From an uncultured Opitutales bacterium (GTDB lineage Bacteria; Verrucomicrobiota; Verrucomicrobiia; Opitutales; Intestinicryptomonadaceae), in the NCBI GenBank assembly GCA_934613645.1, contig CAKTTC010000003.1:62001-126000 (forward strand): 64,000 nucleotides of DNA. Direction: 5' to 3'. The notes under the pieces were generated by a model, which worked only from the letters and a program-made list of their open reading frames with translations, searched no databases and was not told where the DNA came from. Position 1 is the stretch's first letter. Each line of letters begins with the position of its first letter. The translations under genes were made by a program, and so were the position numbers. Below, in pieces: positions 25,141 to 33,418 of the stretch.

Positions 25141-25207
25141 GCATTCCGCGGCGCGTTTCGGCATCGGCGGAACTTTCGCGGGCGCGGTTGTCCGCAAAAA
25201 AAGCCGC

Positions 25208-25232
25208 AAAAAAAAAGCGGCATATATGCCGC
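25208..25232 (-). terminator. Rho-independent terminator of the secretion operon
   Basis: On the minus strand GCGGCA and TGCCGC pair around a TATA loop (25217-25232) and nine T follow. It lies 13 bases after the TPR gene stop and ends the secretin-to-TPR operon. Confidence 0.8.
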
Positions 25233-25244
25233 CTTTTGATTCCG

Positions 25245-26987
25245 TTATTTCAGGAAGAACAGTTTTTTGTAGGCTTCTAATTTCCTTTCCGTTTCTTCGT
25301 GCTTTTTTACAAACGCCAGTCTTTCGGCTTCGGGCAGCAGGACGAATTTGTCGGAGTAGGGGTTCATTTCGGGCGAAAGCATTGTCTTTGGCGGGCAGCG
25401 AACGCCGTCTTTGGCGGCGAGTTTCGCGGCGGCGCAAACGTCGCCCGATTCAGTGTAGAATGCAATAAGCCGCGCGTTGGCCTGCGGGCGCGTCAGCCCG
25501 TTTTCTTTCGCCCTTTCAACCAGCCGCGCCGCGCTTCTTGTCCAGCCGCGCCTTGCCAGAATCGACGCCAGCGGAATTACCCTTTCGGGCTTGTTTATTT
25601 GCAAAAGCTTTTCTATGGCGGCGTCGCCGAAATCCGATTCGTTTTCGGCGTTCAGCATTGTGAGCGTTTCAAGCGCGCCCTCCCTGCCGCCGCTTTTGTT
25701 TGTCGATTTGAGCGCAATCAGCAGCTGTTCGGCCTCGCGCGTTTTTGCGGCGCGCACGAGCGTTTCGGCGTAGGCAAGAAGCATCTCCTCTTTTTGGCGC
25801 GCGGGAAGGGCGTCGATATACGGCTTGCAGAGTTCCGCCAGACGGTCGTCGTCGCGCTCCATCGAAGTTTTCAGCAGAACAGCAAGCGACGCCTCCGACG
25901 GGTTGCGTCCAAGCATTTGCTCTATCTGCGCGTAGTTGCCGTTGCGCGCGGCGGAGACAAGCGACGGAATTTCGCCCATCTCGGCAGAGGTCAGGCTTGC
26001 GAGAGTTTCGGCCTCTTTTTGCAGTGTTTCGTTGCCGAAATCCTTGTGCGCCGCAGCCAGAAACGAGTATATGCGCGAATTTGCCTTTGTCTGCCGCAGC
26101 AGCGCGAGGGCGTTTTTCATTGCCGAAATTTCCTCTCCGCGCGCGTAGAGGTCGGAAATGCGCACGTATGCGTAGACATCGCCCGTCTTTATTCCGTTTG
26201 TCTCCAACATTTTCACGGCCTTTGCGCTTTGCCCTTCGCCGAGGAGGTCTATTGCCTCCATTTTCGCGCAGAAATTGCGCATTGCCGCGTTGTTTGCAAA
26301 CTGCTCCAAAATGAACGCCACCTGTCCGCGCGCCGCTTGGCGGGCTGTCCGCGACGAACGGAACATCATGAGCATATCTATGGCTTCCTTTGTGGAAAGG
26401 ATTTTGTCGTCCACGGCTTTTTTGAGGGCGAGCACCGATTTTTGGGCGTATTTTTCGTCGCCCATAAACGCGGCTATCGACGTTGCTATATACGCCTTGT
26501 CGCGTTCGGCGAACGCCTGCGGAAGCGCGTTTTCAAGCAGCTGCGCGGCGTATTGGCGGTTCCCGAGAAGCTTTATGTGGATTTCCGCAAGCAGACGCCG
26601 CGCTTGGGAATCGTCGGGATTTCGCGCAACGCCCTTGGAAAGAAGCCTGATTGCCTCCGAAAAATGCTGCTGTTCGAACATCTTTTTTGAGTTTGCGATG
26701 TCGGCTTCGCCCACTTTTTTGCGGATATTTTTGGGCGAAAAAAACAGGGTGTCGGTAAATGCCACAGTGTCGTAGCCGCGTCCGTGGCGCAGGAACGCGA
26801 AAAGCGCGGTCGCGCCCGCAACCCACAAAAACGCGACTGTTGTAAGCGAAACCGCCGCTATGCGCGCGTAGTTGGGGACAATCCGCCAACGGTTCTCGCG
26901 GCTGTCGAATTTCCGCGCAAACATTTTAAAGAGAAAATATTTCGGTTTTGGCGCGCCGTTTGCGACCTTTTTTGTAAATTTGTTCAT
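25245..26987 (-). CDS. Membrane-anchored TPR protein in the type II secretion-like operon
   Basis: 580 residues. One membrane helix at about 42-66 (RIAAVSLTTVAFLWVAGATA) is followed by a long helical region with TPR-like repeats (EQQHFSEAIRLLSKGVARNP, SDLYARGEEISAMKNALALL, LPARQKEEMLLAYAETL). The start overlaps the gspF-like stop by ATGA, so it belongs to the operon. I recognise no named family. By position it may be an assembly or scaffold factor of the secretion system facing the periplasm, comparable in role to PilW/PilF-type TPR proteins, but this is inference. Confidence 0.7.
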   Translation of the reverse strand: MNKFTKKVANGAPKPKYFLFKMFARKFDSRENRWRIVPNYARIAAVSLTTVAFLWVAGATALFAFLRHGRGYDTVAFTDTLFFSPKNIRKKVGEADIANSKKMFEQQHFSEAIRLLSKGVARNPDDSQARRLLAEIHIKLLGNRQYAAQLLENALPQAFAERDKAYIATSIAAFMGDEKYAQKSVLALKKAVDDKILSTKEAIDMLMMFRSSRTARQAARGQVAFILEQFANNAAMRNFCAKMEAIDLLGEGQSAKAVKMLETNGIKTGDVYAYVRISDLYARGEEISAMKNALALLRQTKANSRIYSFLAAAHKDFGNETLQKEAETLASLTSAEMGEIPSLVSAARNGNYAQIEQMLGRNPSEASLAVLLKTSMERDDDRLAELCKPYIDALPARQKEEMLLAYAETLVRAAKTREAEQLLIALKSTNKSGGREGALETLTMLNAENESDFGDAAIEKLLQINKPERVIPLASILARRGWTRSAARLVERAKENGLTRPQANARLIAFYTESGDVCAAAKLAAKDGVRCPPKTMLSPEMNPYSDKFVLLPEAERLAFVKKHEETERKLEAYKKLFFLK

Positions 26988-28204
26988 TTTGCTATGCTTT
27001 GACTTAAACCCAATATGCTCAGAACAATACCCGTTGCGAATATGAATACAAGCACAAAAGCCGCCGCCAACGCCGCGCCGCCCAAAACGGCTGTTGCGGT
27101 CTTTATCCGCCGCTGCAGTTCTTCGGCGCGGATTTGCGCTATTTCGGAGAACGCCCCCACAAGGCTGCCGGTTTTTTCGCCCACGGCTATTATGTCGATG
27201 TCTTCGTCGGGGAGAATTCTGAATTTTTGCAGAGCCGCCGCAACCTGCGCGCCGTCGTTTACGGCGGTTCTAAAGTCTCTGAAACGCAGCCGCAGGTCTT
27301 CGTTTTTTACGGCCTTTTCCGACATTGCGAACGCCTCCGTAGTGGGCACGCCCGACGCCAGCAGCACCGACGCCAGCGAGCACATGCGCGCGCTTTCGGC
27401 GTCGAGGACTATGCGCGAAACAACGGGGATTTTCAGCACGAACGCGTCGGTTTTTGCGCGTCCTTCGCGCGTGCGCCGCAGCGTTTTTACGCACACCGCC
27501 GCCGCGACCGCCAGCACCGCCGCCGCGGGAGTGGCAGTAGCCAGAAAGTTTCCGAGGAAGTCCATCATTGCCATCGGGAAGTTTTCCTTCGCGCCCATGT
27601 TTGACATCATCTCCTTTATTTTCGGCAGCATAAAGAACATAAAAAGTGCGACTACCCCGCATGCAAAAACGCACAAAAACACCGGATACGCCAGTGCCGA
27701 GACAATCGTCTTGCGGAGATTGCGGCGGTCTTCTATGTATTTTATGAGATTTTTGAAGACGAACGGCAGGTTTGCGGTTGCCTCTCCCGCCTCGACGAGA
27801 TGGCGCGCGCAGCTGTCGAACATTTCGGGATAGCGTTCGAGCGCGGAGGCGAGCGTCCGCCCCTCTCCGATGTCTTTGTAGAGCGACTTTGCCACACCCC
27901 GCACGCGCGGGTCGAGGCTTCGCGCGGCGAGCGATTTCAGCGCGTCGCTTACGGGCATTGCGCCGCTTCCGCACAGCTGCGCGAGCTTTTTGAACAGTCC
28001 GAGCGCGGTTGTTTCCCCGCCCGATTTCGCGCCCTTTTGCGCGCCGCGTTCAACCGCCGCCGCGCCGCCGCCCGCGGGTTCGAGCGATATTATTTTAAGC
28101 CCCTTTCCCGCGAGGAACGCCTTTGCGCCCCGACGGTCGTCGGCTTCTGTTTCCCCCGAGACAACAGTGTTGTCGGGGGCGATTGCCCTGTATCGGAAAA
28201 TCAT
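26984..28204 (-). CDS. GspF/PilC-type inner-membrane platform protein
   Basis: 406 residues with the two T2SSF domains of the family. Domain one (FKKLAQLCGSGAMPVSDALK) and domain two (MCSLASVLLASGVPTTEAFAM) each precede conserved GEAT/GEKTGS motifs (VEAGEATANLPFV, AVGEKTGSLVGAF), with membrane helices at about 170-195, 225-245 and at the C-terminus. The N-terminus FRYRAIAPDNTVVSGE is typical. It forms the base of a type II secretion or type IV pilus machine and works with the GspE-like ATPase encoded upstream; overlaps exist on both sides. Confidence 0.92.
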   Translation of the reverse strand: MIFRYRAIAPDNTVVSGETEADDRRGAKAFLAGKGLKIISLEPAGGGAAAVERGAQKGAKSGGETTALGLFKKLAQLCGSGAMPVSDALKSLAARSLDPRVRGVAKSLYKDIGEGRTLASALERYPEMFDSCARHLVEAGEATANLPFVFKNLIKYIEDRRNLRKTIVSALAYPVFLCVFACGVVALFMFFMLPKIKEMMSNMGAKENFPMAMMDFLGNFLATATPAAAVLAVAAAVCVKTLRRTREGRAKTDAFVLKIPVVSRIVLDAESARMCSLASVLLASGVPTTEAFAMSEKAVKNEDLRLRFRDFRTAVNDGAQVAAALQKFRILPDEDIDIIAVGEKTGSLVGAFSEIAQIRAEELQRRIKTATAVLGGAALAAAFVLVFIFATGIVLSILGLSQSIAK

Positions 28205-29886
28205 TTTTTCTCTTCCTGCAAGTCGGCGTAAAGCATTATTTCATCGAGCGTTGTCGTGCCGTTTTTGACAAGCTCCCAGCCGCATTCCTGCATTGTGCGC
28301 ATTCCGCGCAGGCACGCCGCGCGCCTTATCTGTCGGGCGGTTTTGCGCGAAACCACCATTGAATGGATTTCCTCGTTCATCGTGAGAATTTCGAAAATTC
28401 CGACGCGCCCGAAGTAGCCCGAATTTCTGCACTTGTCGCACCCGAACGGCTTTTTCACAAGGTCGGCAAAGCGCGTTTGCCGCGCGTCGACACCGAGCGC
28501 GTCGAGGCACGACGCCAGCTGTTCGGGCGAAATTCCCGCGCGTTTTGCGCACGAGCACAACCTGCGCACGAGCCTTTGGGCGAGTATCATTTCGACCGAC
28601 GACGCAATCAAAAACGGCTCAATATCCATATCAATCAGGCGCGTGAGCGCGCCCGCGGCGTCGTTTGTGTGGAGGGTGCTGAGCACCAAGTGCCCCGTAA
28701 GAGAGGCGCGTATTGCAATGTCGGCTGTTTCGCGGTCGCGGATTTCGCCCACCATGATTATGTCGGGGTCTTGGCGCAGAACCGACCTTAGCACCGACGA
28801 AAACGTAAGCCCTATTTCGGGCTGAACCTGCGTCTGGATTACGCCGTCTATTTCGTATTCAACGGGGTCTTCCACAGTCATTATGCGGATTTCGGGCGTC
28901 ATAATCTTGCGGATAAACGCCGTAAGCGAGGTCGATTTCCCCGAGCCCGTCGGCCCTGTTACAAGAATGATTCCGTGCGGGCGCGCGAGCGGCGCGGCGA
29001 TTTTTTCGGAGTCGTCGGGCAGCAGCCCCAAGTCTTCTATTGTGAGCACCTGCGCCTTTTGGTTTAGCAGGCGCAACGACACGCTTTCGCCGTAGAGCAT
29101 CGGCAGCGAAGACACGCGGATATCTATTTCCGCGCCGCGCTTGTCGGTGAATGTTATGCGGCCGTCCTGCGGGCGGCGTTTTTCCGAAATGTTAAGCCGC
29201 GCCATTATTTTCACGCGCGAAATTACGGCGTCTTTAAACTGCGCGAGCGAGTCGGGAAGCTTTACGGGAACGAGGTTGCCGTCAATGCGGAAGCGCACTG
29301 AAAGCGAGTCTTTTGAAGGCTCTATGTGAATGTCGGTAGCCCTGTCGGCGACTGCCTTTGCAATTATTTCGTTGACGAATTTTATGATTGCCGCGTTTTC
29401 GTCCTCCTCTATTTCCTCGTTGCCGATGTCGGCAAAATCCTCCGCGTCGGGTTGGTCTTGCATTGTTTCCGCACCCACGCCGAACCGCTGCGCGAGCTTC
29501 TCCGAAAGCCTGTTTGCGGGAACTACAACCCACTGCGGGAACGTCTGCGTTTGCGCAACAATCCACTTTGCGGCGTCCTGGTCGGGCAGCCACGCAACGG
29601 CGGTTTTTCCGTCGGCGGCGGGCATGCAGAAGAAGCTGTTGATAATCTTAAGCGGAATGATTTGTTCGGGGTTTTCGGCCTGAACGAAGTCTTCGGCGAA
29701 GTCGGTTTTTGCGGCGTCGGCTATGCGGCGGGCAACCTGCGTTTCGTCGAGTTCGGAGTGCTCTACAACGAAGCGCGCCTTGCGTGAGTCTGGCAGGGTC
29801 TCGAGCAGCTCGAGGTCGTCGGGCGCGAGAACGTCGGCGAAGATGCGCTTTTGCAGTTGCGCCTTTGCTTGGCTTGTAAAAGTCAT
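28201..29886 (-). CDS. GspE/PilB-type secretion ATPase
   Basis: 561 residues. Walker A GPTGSGKS at 311-318, Asp-box and Walker B DPDIIMVGEIRD, His-box LSTLHTNDAAGAL, and a C-terminal zinc motif made of CSC and CDKC pairs. The N-terminal 150 residues hold a GspE_N/MshEN-like domain (RKARFVVEHSELDETQVARRI). ATG 29886 is chosen because it overlaps the stop of the gene before (ATGA); longer versions would run through that gene. It powers pseudopilus or pilus assembly with the GspF-like protein. Confidence 0.93.
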   Translation of the reverse strand: MTFTSQAKAQLQKRIFADVLAPDDLELLETLPDSRKARFVVEHSELDETQVARRIADAAKTDFAEDFVQAENPEQIIPLKIINSFFCMPAADGKTAVAWLPDQDAAKWIVAQTQTFPQWVVVPANRLSEKLAQRFGVGAETMQDQPDAEDFADIGNEEIEEDENAAIIKFVNEIIAKAVADRATDIHIEPSKDSLSVRFRIDGNLVPVKLPDSLAQFKDAVISRVKIMARLNISEKRRPQDGRITFTDKRGAEIDIRVSSLPMLYGESVSLRLLNQKAQVLTIEDLGLLPDDSEKIAAPLARPHGIILVTGPTGSGKSTSLTAFIRKIMTPEIRIMTVEDPVEYEIDGVIQTQVQPEIGLTFSSVLRSVLRQDPDIIMVGEIRDRETADIAIRASLTGHLVLSTLHTNDAAGALTRLIDMDIEPFLIASSVEMILAQRLVRRLCSCAKRAGISPEQLASCLDALGVDARQTRFADLVKKPFGCDKCRNSGYFGRVGIFEILTMNEEIHSMVVSRKTARQIRRAACLRGMRTMQECGWELVKNGTTTLDEIMLYADLQEEKK

Positions 29887-30434
29887 CTGTTCACGCCCCC
29901 CTGAATGTTTACGATTATCGGTTTTTGCATTGTCTGCTTTTTTGGGGCTTCCTTTTTTTGCGCACCAACGACAGACGGCGCGGTGAGCTGGTCGCGCTCC
30001 TTGAGCGTGAGAGTCCACGTGCCGACAACCGAAGAAACGCTTACCGAGTTTGTTTCGTCGTCGAAAAAGTCAACAGAATACGGCGAATTTTCCGAGTATC
30101 TTTCGCCCAGTTTCACCGTGTAGCTTTTCTTTTGGACGGTATCCGAAAGCGCGAAATACCACACGCCGTCAACGAAGTAGATTCCGTTCAGCTGCAGCCC
30201 CTTGGGGGCGGCGTTGCCCGACTGCCCCAAAGGCGTCGCCGCCGCGCCTACCGAAACGCCCGCGGGCGCGAACGGGTTTTTCTCCAGAAGCTGTTTGATT
30301 TGGGCGTCGTTGCGCGTCGATTCTTCGCCCGCCTTTTGAGCCGAAGCGGGGCGCGCGGGCGCGGGAACGTTAGCGGCGGCAAATGCGGCTGCGGAGAGCA
30401 GGGCAAGCAAGACTGTGGCGCAGAACTTCGGCAT
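29883..30434 (-). CDS. GspC/PilP-like periplasmic component
   Basis: 183 residues with a signal peptide (MPKFCATVLLALLSAAAFA), a Pro/Ala linker, KNPFAP, and then LQLNGIYFVDGVWYFALSD with KLGERY. The pattern of a small beta domain after a KNPF segment is like the homology region of GspC or PilP, which contacts the secretin. It starts one base after the secretin stop and overlaps the ATPase gene by ATGA. Homology is judged by pattern and position only. Confidence 0.6.
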   Translation of the reverse strand: MPKFCATVLLALLSAAAFAAANVPAPARPASAQKAGEESTRNDAQIKQLLEKNPFAPAGVSVGAAATPLGQSGNAAPKGLQLNGIYFVDGVWYFALSDTVQKKSYTVKLGERYSENSPYSVDFFDDETNSVSVSSVVGTWTLTLKERDQLTAPSVVGAQKKEAPKKQTMQKPIIVNIQGGVNR

Positions 30435-30435
30435 A

Positions 30436-32592
30436 TTATTTGTCGTCCGATTGGGCGGGTTGCTCCGATTTTTGTTCCGACTCTTCGTTTTGCGGAGTGG
30501 GCTTTTTGGGCTTGTCGGCGGGGAATATTGTTCTTACGAAAGAGCTTTGCGCGTTCGAGCCTTTTTGAAGGGGGTCGTTGTTGCGGTCGTGCAAAATTCC
30601 GTCTTTGGCGAAGCGTTCAACTTCTTTGCGCGTTTCGGCGTCGAGCGATTTGTCGCGCCCGAGGAACTTTTCGAGCGATTCGCTTTTGACGACTGTCGGC
30701 CTTATGAAAATCACAAGTTCGGTGCGCTCGTAGTTGTCGCGCGCGGGTTTGAAAAGTTCGCCCAGAAGGGGAATGTCGGAGAGCAGCCAGACCGCGCCCG
30801 TAGACTGGTTTGCGGTTGTCTGCTGAAGCCCCGCAAGCACTATGATTTCGTCGGTCATTGCGCTTACGTAGCTGATGGCTTCGCGCGTGCCGATAATCGG
30901 CTGCTTGTTGCGGTCAATTTCCACGTTGTCAACAACCGACTCCACCGTCTGCTTAATTTCCATCTGCACCACGCCGTTGTCGCCTATGCGCGGGGTGACC
31001 TCCAAAATTATGCCGACATCGCGCCACTCAATCTCGCTTTTGGTTGTCGGATACGACGTGCCGTCGTATGAGGTGGAGCCTTTGAGCAGGGGGTATTTTT
31101 TCGAGACGTTTATCGACGCTTTTTTGTTGTGGGTTGTTGTAACCGACGGCGCGGAGAGTATTTTTACGCGGTTGTTTTGTTCCGCCACATTGAAGACTGC
31201 CGAAAAGCCCTTTTCGCCCAATTCGAGCGCGAAGGCGGAGTTTGAGTCGGAATCCGACAACGCCCAAGTGCTTGTCGTGCCCGACCACCCCTTGTCCACT
31301 GCAGCCGTGCCCGTTTTGGCGTCTTTTGCATAGGTAAGCCCGAACGTGGAAAGCCCCGAAACCTGCTTGTCGGAAAGCGAAACTTCCGTTATGATTACGT
31401 CGATTTTCACCTGCGCCAAAACGACGTCGATTTGCTTGATGATGTTTTCAATCTGCCTGATGTCCGTCTGCGTGCCGTAGACTACAATCGAGTTGCTGCG
31501 TTCGTCGGGGACTATCGTTATGAAGTCGCTGAATTGCAGGCTTGCGCCCGTGGTGTCGGCCTTGATGTTCGTGGGCAGGCGCGCCGCGTTTTTGTTGTTT
31601 TTGTTTCTGGCGTTCACCATTCTGTTTTGCGAATTCTGGCGCGCGGCGGCGTTGATTTTTGCGGTCTTTGCGTTTTTCGACGCCGTTTGCTGCCCCTTGA
31701 TTATTTCGTTTAAAACCGATGCCACGTCTTTTGCCTCGCCGTGTTTGACGTAGAAGACTTTGCTTGAAGTGAGCGGCTCTGAGTCGATGTCGAGCTTGTC
31801 GATAATGGCCTTGATTTTTTCGAGGTTGCCGTGTTGCGTTACCACTATTATCTGGTTTGTGCGCTCGTCGGCTTCTATCACCGTTTTGTCGAAATACTTT
31901 TTGAGAATCTCCCCGTTGATTGCGTTCAGCCGCGTTTTCATATCTTCGGCGGAAACGTGTTTGAGCTGGAAGAAACCCGTTTCCTCCTTGATTTTCGCGG
32001 GCACGTCGAGCTTTTCCACAAGCATTTCAACGCGCTTCTGGTTGGAGAGCGTGTCGGTGAGCATAAACGCGTTGCTGCGCGGGAAGTAGACTATTGCGGC
32101 GATGTCGTTCGGCGTGATGAAGGGCTTGAGGATTTCCTTCAGGTCGGCAGTGTCGAGGTATTTTAATTCGTAGAGCTTTGTGTAGAAAAACTGGTTGTCT
32201 TTGATGTCGGCGGCGCGTCCCGAAATGAACGCGGGGGCTTGCGCATTGACCGCCTTCGCCGCGCCGACACGGAAAAAGTTGTCGTTAAGCGGCGTCACGG
32301 CTATGCCGTTTACAGACAGCAGCGACTTTATCGACAAAATCGCCTCTTCGCGCGTGAATCTCTTCGATGTCTGGAAGTTGATTTTCACGTTCGGCAAATC
32401 GGGCGACTGCAGCGACGTTTTCCCCGTGAGCGTTTCGAGAATCTTTATCACCTGAATCGGGCTTTCGTCCACGAGGTAAAAAGGCCCTTGCAAATCGGCT
32501 TCGGCGGGGCGTTTGGTATCGGAATTATTTGCCGCCGACGCCGAAATTACGGCGGCAGCGCACAGTAAACAAAAAGCTATTTTCTTTCTCAT
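30436..32592 (-). CDS. Secretin (GspD/PilQ-type outer-membrane channel)
   Basis: 718 residues from ATG 32592, with GGGGAGAA as RBS. A signal peptide (IAFCLLCAAAVISASA) is followed by N-domains: a short first domain ending FFRVGAAKA, then repeated KH-like domains (YELKYLDTADLKEIL with SNAFMLTDTLSNQKRVEMLVEKLD; FQLKHVSAEDMKTRL with TNQIIVVTQHGNLEKIKAIIDKLD; FYVKHGEAKDVASVL). The C-terminal secretin domain contains VKILSAPSVTTTHNKKASINV and the closing VPLLGELFKPARDNYERTELVIFIRP-like segment. It forms the outer-membrane pore of the secretion system in this operon. No pilotin-type gene is evident except possibly the small lipoprotein downstream of the promoter region. Confidence 0.93.
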   Translation of the reverse strand: MRKKIAFCLLCAAAVISASAANNSDTKRPAEADLQGPFYLVDESPIQVIKILETLTGKTSLQSPDLPNVKINFQTSKRFTREEAILSIKSLLSVNGIAVTPLNDNFFRVGAAKAVNAQAPAFISGRAADIKDNQFFYTKLYELKYLDTADLKEILKPFITPNDIAAIVYFPRSNAFMLTDTLSNQKRVEMLVEKLDVPAKIKEETGFFQLKHVSAEDMKTRLNAINGEILKKYFDKTVIEADERTNQIIVVTQHGNLEKIKAIIDKLDIDSEPLTSSKVFYVKHGEAKDVASVLNEIIKGQQTASKNAKTAKINAAARQNSQNRMVNARNKNNKNAARLPTNIKADTTGASLQFSDFITIVPDERSNSIVVYGTQTDIRQIENIIKQIDVVLAQVKIDVIITEVSLSDKQVSGLSTFGLTYAKDAKTGTAAVDKGWSGTTSTWALSDSDSNSAFALELGEKGFSAVFNVAEQNNRVKILSAPSVTTTHNKKASINVSKKYPLLKGSTSYDGTSYPTTKSEIEWRDVGIILEVTPRIGDNGVVQMEIKQTVESVVDNVEIDRNKQPIIGTREAISYVSAMTDEIIVLAGLQQTTANQSTGAVWLLSDIPLLGELFKPARDNYERTELVIFIRPTVVKSESLEKFLGRDKSLDAETRKEVERFAKDGILHDRNNDPLQKGSNAQSSFVRTIFPADKPKKPTPQNEESEQKSEQPAQSDDK

Positions 32593-32613
32593 CAAAAAAA
32601 TTCTCCCCGCTGT

Positions 32614-32643
32614 ATTCTACAATAAACGCATTTTCTTTCGCAA
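32614..32643 (-). promoter_or_regulatory. Putative sigma-70 promoter of the secretin operon
   Basis: On the minus strand TTGCGA (32638-32643) and TAGAAT (32614-32619) are 18 bases apart, about 22 bases upstream of the secretin ATG. Confidence 0.5.
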
Positions 32644-32735
32644 AAGTTTCCGGTAAGTGTAAGACAAATTATGCCGTTTAGGCAACCCCATTTTTCACTT
32701 TTTATACATTGGGCGTCGGCGTTTTTTTTATGTGT

Positions 32736-33046
32736 TGGGCACCGGCGCAAATTGGCTAAAGCCAATGTTGCTTTGCTTTAATTAAGTTCAAAGGCTCAGC
32801 CACCTCAGGAAAGTTAAAAAATCAAAGGAGCATTGAGCTTGCTCAATCTCCGCCGGTGCCCGTCATATAAAAAACGCCACTTCCGAAATCATAAAAAATT
32901 CAAAGGAGTATTGAGCTTGCCCAATTTCCGTCGGTGCTCGTCATATAAAAAACGCTACCTTAAGAAATTTAAAAAACTTTAACCGAAGAGCAAAGGCGCG
33001 CCGAACAAAGTTCAGCCGCCGCCACTTTAGGAAAGTTAAAAAATTC
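32736..33046 (+). repeat. Cluster of four hairpin repeats with conserved tails
   Basis: The gap between the secretin and the small lipoprotein gene (about 500 bases, no gene) holds four related units. Hairpins: ATTGGCT/AGCCAAT at 32751-32766; ATTGAGC/GCTCAAT at 32832-32847; the near-copy ATTGAGC/GCCCAAT at 32910-32925; and GAAC/GTTC at 33003-33013. Three of the units run into relatives of CGCCACTT..GGAAA..TAAAAAA; after the 32910 hairpin the tail is more divergent, and the exact CGCCGCCACTT is at 33017-33027. Similar elements occur near 48.7, 50.8 and 55.1 kb. A transcribed structured element or a small non-autonomous repeat family would both fit. Confidence 0.6.
32822..32977 (+). repeat. Imperfect 78-base tandem duplication
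   Basis: Two copies, 32822-32899 and 32900-32977, share TCAAAGGAG, the ATTGAGCTTG hairpin start, the segment GTCATATAAAAAACGC and intervening bases with about a dozen differences. The duplication lies inside the hairpin-repeat cluster. Confidence 0.75.
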
Positions 33047-33093
33047 AAAAAATTTAGTTGATTTTTTGCGAATGTAGCATAGGTTCAATTTTT

Positions 33094-33351
33094 ATGAAAC
33101 CTCGTAAATTAGCAATTTTGTTTTCGGCAGTGTTGGCTTCCGTGTTCATGAGCGCGTGCTCGTCGAGCAATGACGCGGTTGCGGACAAGGGCTTTAACTT
33201 CCTCGGTTTGGTCAGCTACGAACCCGCAAGTTTTGCCCCCTCCGGCGAATACTCTGCGGTTATCAGAACCAAAGACGTTTTCGGTTGCTCGCTGCCTTCG
33301 GGCGATAGAACCCAGTTCCTCTGGGGCGCAATCGTCATTGAAGACTACTAA
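33094..33351 (+). CDS. Small predicted lipoprotein of unknown function
   Basis: 85 residues. MKPRKLAILFSAVLASVFMSAC is a lipoprotein signal with lipidated Cys22 predicted. The mature part is short, has one further Cys in VFGCSLPS and ends WGAIVIEDY. No family is recognised. It stands alone between the hairpin-repeat cluster and coaX and is followed by its own terminator. Because it is next to the secretin operon a pilotin role is conceivable but unsupported. Confidence 0.65.
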   Translation: MKPRKLAILFSAVLASVFMSACSSSNDAVADKGFNFLGLVSYEPASFAPSGEYSAVIRTKDVFGCSLPSGDRTQFLWGAIVIEDY

Positions 33352-33376
33352 TTCATACCCCAAAATGACTTTTTAC

Positions 33377-33417
33377 CGCCTTCCCGCGATTTAGCGTCGT
33401 CGGGGGGCTTTTTTTTG
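33377..33417 (+). terminator. Probable Rho-independent terminator after the small lipoprotein
   Basis: A GCCTTCCCG arm at 33378-33386 pairs, with G-T pairs and one bulge, with CGGGGGGC at 33401-33408, followed by about eight T that run up to the coaX start. Confidence 0.5.
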
Positions 33418-33418
33418 T

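Noticed and set aside
32822..32977. Two 78-base repeats as a possible CRISPR array
   Set aside because: Only two direct copies without unique spacers, with internal hairpins and A-runs; no cas genes in the window.
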